DNA of 31,709 nucleotides from Hirudo medicinalis (taxonomy: Eukaryota > Annelida > Clitellata > Hirudinida > Hirudinidae): positions 7,047-38,755 of the forward strand of contig MPNW01000771.1 in NCBI GenBank assembly GCA_011800805.1, written 5' to 3'. The notes under the pieces were generated by a model. That model ran no database searches. It saw only the letters and a program-made list of their open reading frames with translations, and was not told the origin of the DNA. A program made the translations under genes and the position numbers. This document shows, in pieces, positions 1 to 9,300 of this stretch (position 1 is its first letter; every line of letters begins with the position of its first letter).

Positions 1-436
1 TATACAGTTGAAATATATATACAGTTGAAATATATATATACAGTTGAAATATATATACAGTTGAAATATATATACAGTTGAAATATATATATACAGTTGA
101 AATATATATACAGTTGAAATATATATATACAGTTGAAATATATATACAGTTGAAATATATATATATACAGTTGAAATATATATACAGTTGAAATATATAT
201 ACAGTTGAAATATATATACAGTTGAAATATATATACAGTTGAAATATATATATACAGTTCAAATATATATACAGTTGAAATATATATATACAGTTCAAAT
301 ATATATACAGTTGAAATATATATACAGTTGAAATATATGTACAGTTGAAAAATATATACAGTTGAAATATATATACAGTTGAAATATATGTACAGTTGAA
401 ATATATATACAGTTGAAATATATATACAGTTGAAAA
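1..436. repeat. AT-rich minisatellite, 16-20 bp unit
   Basis: About 25 tandem copies of a unit with core CAGTTGAAAT followed by a TA run. Unit length changes in 2-bp steps (16, 18 or 20 bp) because the TA run varies. Two copies carry CAGTTCAAAT (near 256 and 292), and two carry a TA-to-TG change before CAG (near 338 and 388). The array is cut by the window start, so its full length is unknown. Its identical short spacers of pure TA rule out a CRISPR array. Confidence 0.97.
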
Positions 437-793
437 ATCAATCTCCACTAAATGGTGAGCTCACTTTAACAAAACTTGTTCAAACGGAAATAATAATTTT
501 CTGAATATGAACACAATATCGGCGAATTTAAACTGAATTTCTTCAAAAACATGCAAACACATCCTCTGAAGACCCACAAAGGAGTGGGGAGGTGATGCAC
601 ATTTCGTGCGATGAACCAAAACACTGCATTCATCCCCGCATAAATCTTAAATCCACTTTCTGCTTTCCTACTGCAGTCGATGTTTTCGCGAGCTGTAAAT
701 CTTTCTTTGAGAAAAAAATATCAATATTCTTTTAAAACATTCTATTTATTTGTTCAAATGGATAGCATATGCACGAATTGCATTACTAAATTG
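437..793. other. Unique AT-rich spacer, no gene seen
   Basis: Non-repetitive sequence between the minisatellite and the trinucleotide array. I found no long open frame, splice-bounded exon or RNA gene on either strand. Confidence 0.5.
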
Positions 794-996
794 AAAACAA
801 TGATTCGTCATCGTCGTCATCATCATCATCGTCATCGTCAACGTCATCGTCATCGTCATCATCATCATCATCATCATCATCATCGTCATCGTCGTCATCA
901 TCATCATCATCATCATCATCGTCATCGTCATCGTCATCGTCGTCGTCGTCGTCGTCGTCACTATCATCATTATCATCGTCATCGTCATCGTCATCG

Positions 997-1035
<39 letters not shown>
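794..1035. repeat. CAT/CGT trinucleotide microsatellite
   Basis: About 80 trinucleotides, almost all CAT or CGT on the plus strand. It can be read as poly-His/Arg on plus or as uninterrupted poly-Asp on minus, but the long open frames are a by-product of the period-3 repeat. No splice context, conserved flank or homologous protein supports coding. A few interruptions (for example near 840 and 960) break the pattern. Confidence 0.95.
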
Positions 1036-1408
1036 GTTTGTGTGCAATGTTTCGTTGACAAATGAAATTAAAAACGAGAACATTTTGAAAAATGATGAAA
1101 TGTTGAATATTTATGAAGACGTCAGTCACTACGATTTGTTGAACAACAAAAATCAATGTTCAATATATTTCTCATTTTATAGTAATTTGAATAATAATAA
1201 TTAAAATCTTAATGTCTTGTATTCTCTCAGAATCTTCCTTATTTATCTGTAATTAGTTACTTATTGGCCATATAATCGCATTTTTGTTGAATTAAGCCTT
1301 TAGTTCTTATTTAAACAAAAGACGAGGGCAATAATTCTTCTCTGAAGTGCAATTCATCCTGTCACGAAGTTTCAGCATGAAATCAATGAAGCGTTCAAGC
1401 GTGTCGCT
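1036..1408. other. 5' flank of the TSR gene
   Basis: AT-rich non-coding sequence upstream of the TATA box of the thrombospondin-repeat gene. No exon, RNA gene or further repeat was recognised. Confidence 0.5.
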
Positions 1409-1416
1409 TATAAAAG
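1409..1416 (+). promoter_or_regulatory. TATA box of the TSR gene
   Basis: TATAAAAG lies 37-44 bp upstream of the ATG at 1453. With initiation about 25-30 bp downstream of the TATA box, the 5' UTR would be only about 10-20 nt. This supports the chosen start codon and signal peptide. Confidence 0.65.
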
Positions 1417-1452
1417 GAGTCCATATTTTCAAGTTACACCATCTGATCTGAA

Positions 1453-2436
1453 ATGCTTCATCTCCTCTTCTTCCTCCTCCTTGTGCTTCTAACACGTGAG
1501 TTTCTGTAATTTTATTTTGAAACTTAACTTCTTTTTAATGTAAAATCTATTTCAATGTTTTAAATTTTAACGTTGTAGGTCCTAATTAGAAAGAGTTTAG
1601 ATAATTTATTGTTAAATTTTAAATTTAATAAAAATTTTATATTTTACAGCTGGAAACAGGTGCGACCCTCTCGTCCCAGTTGGAGAATGGAGTGAATGGA
1701 CGGAATGGAGTTCATGTTCGGTGACCTGTGGACAGGGAAAGGTCACAAGGTCAAGGAATTGTTTAACACAGGACAACAGCAGGTAAAAAATTAATTCACA
1801 ATCGACAGTCTACAAATATTATATTTAAATTATATAATATTATTCATTTAATATATAAAATATTATTTATTTATTATTTAAAATATTATTGATTTGTTAA
1901 TTATTTTATTTATAATATAATTTCTTTTTCAGTCTCAACAAACCCATCTGCAAAGGTCCAAAATCTCAATCGAAAGTCTGCACAAAGTATCCTTGCGAAG
2001 GTTTTAAAACATTTTCTTTATTTTGCAACATTTCATTTTATTATTATTATTATTATTATTACCTTCTAGTAATAATTTTTCAAACTATTGCAAAAATGTT
2101 AAAATATCTCCATAAATTACAATCACAATCATGATTCCAACTCGTCCTCAGAACCTGTCTATCCCTCCCCTACAACGTCCTACGTCACTCCACCTGTCTA
2201 CCCTGAAAAGTCCACCTGGAGTGAATGGTCGGCCTGGAGCATCCCTACGAGGAGTTGTGGAAGTTACCCTGTTCTGTCGATCAGACAGAGAACCTGCACA
2301 GGGAAGAAATGCGAAGGAATTGCAAAGGAGAGCAGATCTCATAAACTGCCACCTTGCTGTAATATTATTATTATTACTGTTATTATTAAATTAATTATAA
2401 TTACAATTTAAAATTATATTTAAATAATAAATTATA

Positions 2437-2475
<39 letters not shown>

Positions 2476-2481
2476 ACATTA

Positions 2482-2541
<60 letters not shown>

Positions 2542-2547
2542 ACATTA

Positions 2548-2581
<34 letters not shown>

Positions 2582-2602
2582 CATTAACATTATTANATAT
2601 AT

Positions 2603-2641
<39 letters not shown>

Positions 2642-2647
2642 CATTAA

Positions 2648-2689
<42 letters not shown>

Positions 2690-2694
2690 CATTA

Positions 2695-2736
<42 letters not shown>

Positions 2737-2739
2737 CAT

Positions 2740-2774
<35 letters not shown>

Positions 2775-4603
2775 TTATTATTATTAGTTTTACCTCCATT
2801 TTTCTTTATTTCTTTTCGAACATGCTAATGTATTTAAATGCACATTTTAGAATTATTTTATTATTGCACAAAATTAATTTAAATTAGTTTTGAAAATGTA
2901 AATAGAAAGCAAATTAATATTTAAAATTGTTATTATTAGTAATAATTAATATTAGTAATAATTAATATTAGTAATAATTAAAATTAGTCGTCAATGGAAA
3001 CTGGGGTGAGTGGACTCAGTGGTCAGAATCTCAGAAGACTTGTGGCTACCTGCCGGACGTGGTTTACAGGGAGAGGACCTGCGATAACCCACCCCCCTCA
3101 CCAGGGGGCAATAAGTGCGAAGGAGAATCACGTGACACTAAGGATGTTCCCCTTCCATCGTGTGGTGAGTTTTATTGTGTATCTTAATTCTTTTGTTGTT
3201 TTCGAAGAATAAATTATGTTAATGAAGTAAATGTCTAACTTGAGTGCATAACCAGATTATTTAAGTTCAAGTTAAGAATGCCCTGTTTTCAAAATTCATA
3301 ATAAAGTTCATCAACCCAACAGAGGTCGACGGAATCTGGGGACCATGGCACGAGTGGAGTGACCCTTCGAAAACCTGCTCAGAGGAAGGTCAAGCTCCAG
3401 CTGAAAGAGAAAGGATGAGGGTCTGCGACAATCCCCCGCCATCCGATGGAGGGAAGAACTGTGAAGGAGATGAAAGTCAAGTTGAAGAAGTTTATGGAAG
3501 CCCGTGTCGTTAGTAAATGTTTACATTAGTTATTTAATATTTAGTTTAGAAATTTTTCAATCAATAACGGGTGACTAAGATTGGTTTGTTCTTCGTTTAC
3601 GATTGCTGTTATCTTTTTACATTTGAAAACACGCTCATGTATTTACTGTTTTATGCATGGCCAATAATATTAATCAAACAATCAAACAATCAAAACATTC
3701 ACAACAATAATATTAATCGAACATTCAAAACAATCAAAGTACAAATCGTTGTTTCTTGTAATTTGAAATAAATAAACTACGCAACTTGTTTCAATATCAA
3801 TAAACTTTCAATTTCAGCAAGTGATTTATAATTTTATATATTTGTTAGTGATTATTTACTTGCTGAGAAATTTATAAAGTGATTGCCTGATAATTCAGCA
3901 ATAAACGGCCAGTGGGGTGAGTGGTCGGATTGGTCGGAGTCTCCGGAAAGTTGTGGGTATGGTGCATCCGTCAGTTTGAGAACGAGACTCTGCAACAACC
4001 CCCCTCCAAAAGGAGGTCTTTTTTGTGAGGGTTCAAGTGAGGAGACGAGGGAAGTCTATCTTCCCGAGTGTGGTAAGTAACGCTGCGTAAATAATTATAA
4101 ATGTATTTATTCACTGTTTAACTTTTTTAAGGTTCTTTTTGGTTGAAAATCTCCACGTTTGAAAACATAAAAATTCTCAACTCAATAATTGATTTCATTA
4201 ATTTCATTATCTCCTTATTGGTTATTTGTAAATGATGTCATACTTAAATGTACACTAAGAATCTACGCAGATGGTGAGTACCTTTTCAGCGTTCAGCAAA
4301 TAAAAGTTCTCCCTCCGCCAGAGGAATTGATTGCTGGGAATGTGTGAATTAAAAAATAATTTGAAAATAATTTGTTAATAAACCTTTTAAATTTGATTAG
4401 GAAACGAGAAAATAAATAATTTTCCAGAAACTGATGGAGAATGGTGCGATTGGTCCGATTGGTCAACTCCAAGTAAGACTTGCGGCCCTTCTTCAGTCGT
4501 GAGGTTGAGGGAGTGCAGTGACCCCCCACCATCTCCAGGTGGAAAGCCGTGCCCTGGTCCCTCCTTGCAAACCAAGAAGACCAATGGACCCCCTTGCTAC
4601 TGA
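1453..4603 (+). CDS. Secreted protein with six thrombospondin type-1 repeats
   Basis: Exons: 1453-1495, 1650-1782, 1933-2000, 2152-2358, 2988-3164, 3323-3508, 3899-4072, 4428-4603 (stop TGA). All phases match, giving 387 aa. Residues 1-14 ([14 protein letters not shown]) are a signal peptide, so the protein is secreted. TSR1 (about 34-80) is canonical: [15 protein letters not shown] with six cysteines. A Pro/Thr/Tyr-rich linker (82-102) leads to TSR2 (103-150), then TSR3 (152-209), TSR4 (211-271), TSR5 (273-329) and TSR6 (331-387). Each of TSR2-6 is a single exon, with phase 1 introns at the module boundaries, as is usual for shuffled extracellular domains. TSR3-6 share a DNPPP-GG-C type segment. 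TSR2-6 lack the first and fifth cysteines of the fold. There is no transmembrane segment. Weak splice points: donor GTTTTA after 2000, AT-rich acceptor before 2988, donor GTTAGT after 3508. Family-level call only; TSR modules occur in matrix, guidance, complement-like and adhesion proteins, so the exact role is unknown. Confidence 0.87.
2362..2786. repeat. ATT/ATC compound microsatellite in TSR intron 4
   Basis: Long ATT arrays interrupted by repeated ATCATT and AACATT variants fill most of the fourth intron of the TSR gene. A single N at 2596 marks an assembly ambiguity inside the array, so its true length is uncertain. Confidence 0.95.
2935..2987. repeat. 16-bp tandem repeat containing a splice acceptor
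   Basis: Three copies of ATTAGTAATAATTAAT, the last with two changes, followed by a partial ATTAG. The AG of that last partial copy is the acceptor of TSR exon 5 at 2988. The same ATTAG is present in every unit. Confidence 0.85.
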
Positions 4604-4656
4604 GAGATGCACATTGATTATTACTAAGGACACATTGGACTATTAAATTTGGCTTC

Positions 4657-4662
4657 AATAAA
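4657..4662 (+). terminator. Poly(A) signal of the TSR gene
   Basis: AATAAA lies 54 nt after the stop codon at 4601-4603, implying a short 3' UTR of about 75 nt. Confidence 0.75.
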
Positions 4663-5312
4663 ATTATCATTCATTACTTTGTGTATAATGTCAGGGTTTC
4701 ATTACTAAACTTAATGGTCTAAGGGCTTATTGACAACTCATCAGCCCCTAAATCAAACATACATTCATTTCCCTATAACGAATTGAAGACGGAAAAGCCT
4801 TTAAAACCTGGGGACGTCCGACTCGGGACGAACAAATAAAACAAAGACCAACTAAAACCAGTTCTTATTCGCCTCGTTGTAAGACCTTGTTGTTCTTCCT
4901 TCGCAAAACATCTCACTCCACTTCTTCCACCTCACTAGCTTCACCACCAACGTTATCTGACTTCACCATTCCTCAGACTAATGTCAGTTGATAAATTGCA
5001 CAATTATAAATACCTCCTAAATAATTAATTAATTTAATATTCCAGCAAATAAACCCACTCCCACCCTAATATTTACAACACGACAGCAGACGACAAACTC
5101 CAACTCCGAACGTGAATGTGGACAATTATAATTTCAACAAACGTTAAGCAACTTCAACAAAAGTAACACAAAAAAATCACGACTCTCAACAAAAAAACAG
5201 AAGAAATGTTCACAAAAAGACGGGATTTTTTTTTACAAATAACTGACCAATGAACATTTGTACAATTCAAGAACAATTGCAAACATCATGAAATTGGAAA
5301 TGTCTCATGAAA
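4663..5312. other. Convergent intergenic region
   Basis: Lies between the 3' ends of the plus-strand TSR gene and the minus-strand DAZAP1-like gene. I see no exon, RNA gene or clear repeat in it. Confidence 0.5.
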
Positions 5313-5318
5313 TTTATT
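5313..5318 (-). terminator. Candidate poly(A) signal of the DAZAP1-like gene
   Basis: AATAAA on the minus strand, about 1.0 kb after the stop at 6333. It is the only perfect hexamer I see between the stop and the TSR gene's 3' end, so a long 3' UTR is inferred. Confidence 0.4.
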
Positions 5319-6332
5319 GGCAGGAAACAAAAATCTCCGTAGAAAAGTGTCGATTAGTCGCTCATAAAGAAGAAAATTAAGGCCACAATTGCACGAGGAA
5401 GTGGTGGGAATGATTGAGGAAATGTTTGGAATGGACGAAAGGAGCACGGCTTCTTCGCCGTCCGCTCGCCTTCGCGACGATGTCGTCGAGAAAACATGCA
5501 GAGATGAAATGCCCGTGAAAATACGGGAACGAACGAGCACTCGAAAGATATGAACACGTGCATAGGAGAGGAACAAAGCAGGAGATCTCGTGCCGGTCGA
5601 AAATAACAAAGATCCTTAAGCAAAAGACTTCAAGTTCGAAACGAATACCTGGTTGCGCGACACGAACATTTGTCGGTAATACTGCAACGTCCGCGGAGGT
5701 TCTGAGATTGAGTCGCCGACGAGGGCCGCGACCGACACCCGACGATGTCGACCGACGGAACGTCGAAGGAAGAAAGAACTTATCAAAAAATTACTCTCGA
5801 AACAACGGAACCGACGATTAATTCTTCGACACCATGAGTTGCTGTGAATTAAAACCAGAAAAAAACTTCATCCTAGTAAAAACTTCATTCAAAATCAACT
5901 ATCTAACGACAGGGTGGACGCAAGCACATTTGCTCGAGATGTACAATTTGGTGCGATTCAATACAATTTGGTGCGATTAATACAATTCAGTACAATTAAT
6001 ACAATCTGGTACAATTAATACAATTCAATGCGATTCAATACAATTTAATACAATTTAATACAATTCAATTCAATGCAATTCATTTCAATAAAATTCAAAT
6101 CGATTCGATACAATTCAATACAATTCCTACTGAGATGCAACACTTGGGGAATGACTTGGAGAATGGCAAAGACAAGAAATAAAGACCAGGGATAAGGACC
6201 GTTTTCCCGCTCAATTTCCTTTGTGCAGCAGATGTACATTTGGCCCACAAGATGGCAAGATGGCGAGAGAAGAGTTTGAAAGTGAGGAAGGAAGGAATGA
6301 AAAGAAAAGAGTAAAAAAAGACAAAGAATCCA
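5319..6332 (-). other. Probable 3' UTR of the DAZAP1-like gene
   Basis: If the AATAAA at 5318-5313 is used, this whole stretch is 3' UTR. It holds a CpG-rich block (about 5430-5790) that stands out from the AT-rich surroundings, and the TACAATT-type repeat at 5941-6126. Short open frames occur on both strands (such as plus 5558-5821) but none has recognisable domains. Confidence 0.4.
5941..6126. repeat. Degenerate 10-11 bp tandem repeat (TACAATT type)
   Basis: About 17 degenerate copies of units such as TACAATTTGG, TACAATTAA and TACAATTCAA, with some TGCGATT variants. In the minus-strand transcript this would be a run of UUGUAUU-like words within the probable DAZAP1 3' UTR. Confidence 0.85.
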
Positions 6333-9300
6333 TCATCGACGATAAGGATGGAACCCGGCAGGAGCGGAAGCATGAGTTCTCGGGGCGGGTTGAACGGCCA
6401 GGACGGCCTGCGCGTTGCCGTCATCGTTGACCCCCGTCAAGCCATTGTTTGTGCCTGTTTCAATCCAAAACGACAAAGGATAAAATAACGTTAGTCACGA
6501 AATCACGACAATAAAACCTTCGATCGCCTTTTCATTAAAATCGGAGAATCGAATTTAACGACTATTTTCTATCGAGTTTTTAAAGAAAATAAATAAACAA
6601 TTAAACAATTAAACAATTAAATAATTAAACAATTTAACAATTAAACGATCGAGAGCGGTCGGTCTCGGAGAATGAAATCAAGAAGCGGACGCACTTTAAC
6701 CTGTACTCACGTGAAACCACTGGCGCACCGTCGGCAAAGTGGCGCACGGTTGCAAGAACTGAGACGTCTCCACGACGAGCTTCTGCATGTGGATGTCCTT
6801 TGAGAAACATGTAACAGAAGAAGCAAAATAAGGAGGCATCACGACGCCGGACGAAGGGACGACCGAGAGAACGTTCAAGAAAATTTAAAACTAAAAAGCA
6901 GAAAAAAAAAACAAATTACAAGAAATTAATACAAGAATAGAAATGTTACAAAATCCCTCGACGAATCCAGAAGAAGGGATTTCAAACCACTTCGAAGGCG
7001 AGGGTCACGAAAGAGCAAAGAGGTCACAGAATATTAAGCGAGGTGCAGCAGCAGAAGTAATAATAATGACACTGAAACATTCATTTCTCTACCTTAAAAA
7101 CCATTCGACGTAACCAAGGCGATTTAATCTCTAAACGCTCGTTCTTTTAGCGACAGTTACGTAATTTTAAATAAGAACGACGAAAGCCGAACATTAGCGA
7201 TATGAGACTTACTTTCCTGTCCGTCCATGGTAATGCTCGAGGGGGTCGGGGATAAAAAGGCCACGTGGTCGCTCATGGACGTCTGCATGGGAGACCACAC
7301 CTGATAGGCAACACCAGCTGCAGGGGGAGGAGTCATGGCCAGACCTGTGCCATTTCCATCAGATGCTAAAATATTTTGTAAATAATTAAGGATTGAACAA
7401 AAAAAATGAAAAGATACTAAAATAAACGCGATTCTCGACCTATGAGCACCAGAGGCGAGCCCGGGTTGACTAGATGCAATCCCGGACCCGGTGCGGGGCA
7501 CCAAGAGGGGGCGGCAGGAGACGAAGTGGCCGAAAAAAGACCGTCGGGTGTTTGGGTCAAGCCGAGAGGCGAGATGAGACTGATGGCGTTGGTGGACGGT
7601 GCGGCCGCGAGCAGAGGCTGACCGAGTGCAGGCGAGGGTACGTGGAGGAGGTTGAAGTGACCCGAGAGGAACACGGGGTAGGACGAAATGCCGGGAGAAA
7701 TGTTGTTCTGGATGACGTTCATGGAAGTTTCGCCGAGCAGTTTCATGTCCCGAGGTTCCGCCTTTTTCACCTCCACCTGAGAGATTATTCGTGTAATGAA
7801 TCTCTGACAGATTATTCGAGTAATGAAAGATCGAGCCATGTAATTGCAGTTTGCAATCGCAATTATAAAATAAGATCGTCATGGATCGAGGATTTTAACA
7901 AACGATCATTATCAATGCCTACGACTAAAACATTGACCTGTTTTCCATTTATTTGAATGAAGTGGTCCTGAACCACCTTCTCGACGCACTCTTCCGATTC
8001 AAACGTCAGAAAACCAAACCCTGCAAGTGAAATTGTGAGTGAAACATGGTTGTAAAAGAATATCTCCTCCAATAATAACGAATAATTTGAAGATTACAAT
8101 ATTTCCAGTCGATCAACTCGAACTTGTTGATCGAAACCATCGATTGAAAATATCAAGAGCTCCATTAAAAAGTAAACAACTTCCCCAAGACCGTCCGCAA
8201 GGTTCGACCGAGAAGAATCTGCGAATGTTTTCAGAGCCCCTTCCAAACTTACAGATGAACTTTGTTTGAATTTTATTGTTAACCCAATCAAATTCCATTA
8301 CTTAGGCCACCCAGACGAAGTTGGTAAATGATTAACATACAATTGAGTGTGTGGCCTGTAGCCATCTCATTCCTAAGTAAAGAAGATCCAGGGTGATGGC
8401 CTAGATGCTCACATTTAACTAATGAGAATGAATTGAGTGCCAAAATGGATTGTTGGTCAAGTGACGGTAAAAGCCAACTCGCAGACGATGACTTTTATAC
8501 CTAACTCCATTCCTAACCCTATCCCTATCCATAACACTACCCTACCACCATCCCTAGCCCCAACCCTGCCCCTAACGCTATCCCCACAAGAACCTGGAAA
8601 TCTCTGCAGAACTGGCAAAAGTCGTTGCCGATGAGTTAGTTGGCTTTTACCCGTAATTTCTCCAACCTCCTCAACCTCGTGCGACGAATGCAAACCTTCT
8701 CCTAATTAGAAAATTACACCAAAAAAATCCACAGAAATCCCTCCGAGCATCGTTAATGAGCACACGGACGCAAATAGATTTGCAGGCGTCGAAGTAATAA
8801 TGTAATTAATTATAATGAAGGCGTCACTCAAAGTGCAAGTTCAAAGAATGGTAGAAGTCTCAATTTCTTGGTCGGAAAAGCGCGAATAAGTCGAACGAAT
8901 TCAAGAAAAAGGAGGCCTTCAACACTTAAAGGGTACTTTTTTGAAGCAGGCCTCAACAATCGTTTGCGAACTAGCCCACCACAGTAACAACACGTAAATA
9001 ATTTAATAATATTTAATAGTAATAATAATAACAATTTGACAAATGTTCTTGATGAGAACAAGCTGTTAATGTTACTTAAACGGATCCACGCGTCCTGCTG
9101 AGCATCCGATGACACCTTGCAGTTTCTTGAGTTGGAGATAAGTTGAAAAGCACACTTATTTGTCCAGTAACCTTCATCACTTATAAATATATGCCCTCAA
9201 TTCTCTAACATAACACAAATCAAATATTTTATAAGTAAATAAAGTAATAATAATTGATATTATCGTGCGACGTAACGTTCCGTATCGTGTAAAGCAATAA

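Noticed and set aside
1..436. Regular repeats that could suggest a CRISPR array
   Set aside because: Spacers are pure TA runs, units are tandem, and the genome is animal.
680..1204. 174-aa poly-His/Arg open frame and its minus-strand poly-Asp and poly-Met shadows
   Set aside because: The frames exist only because a period-3 microsatellite lacks stops; there is no splice context, promoter or homology.
5558..5821. 87-aa plus-strand basic open frame
   Set aside because: Lies in the probable DAZAP1 3' UTR, has no recognisable motif, and its GC-rich content could leave the frame open by chance; reported only as part of the CpG-rich block.
7157..7882. 241-aa minus-strand open frame
   Set aside because: It overlaps DAZAP1 exons 8 and 9 but reads exon 8 in a wrong frame; the exon structure with matching phases explains the region better.
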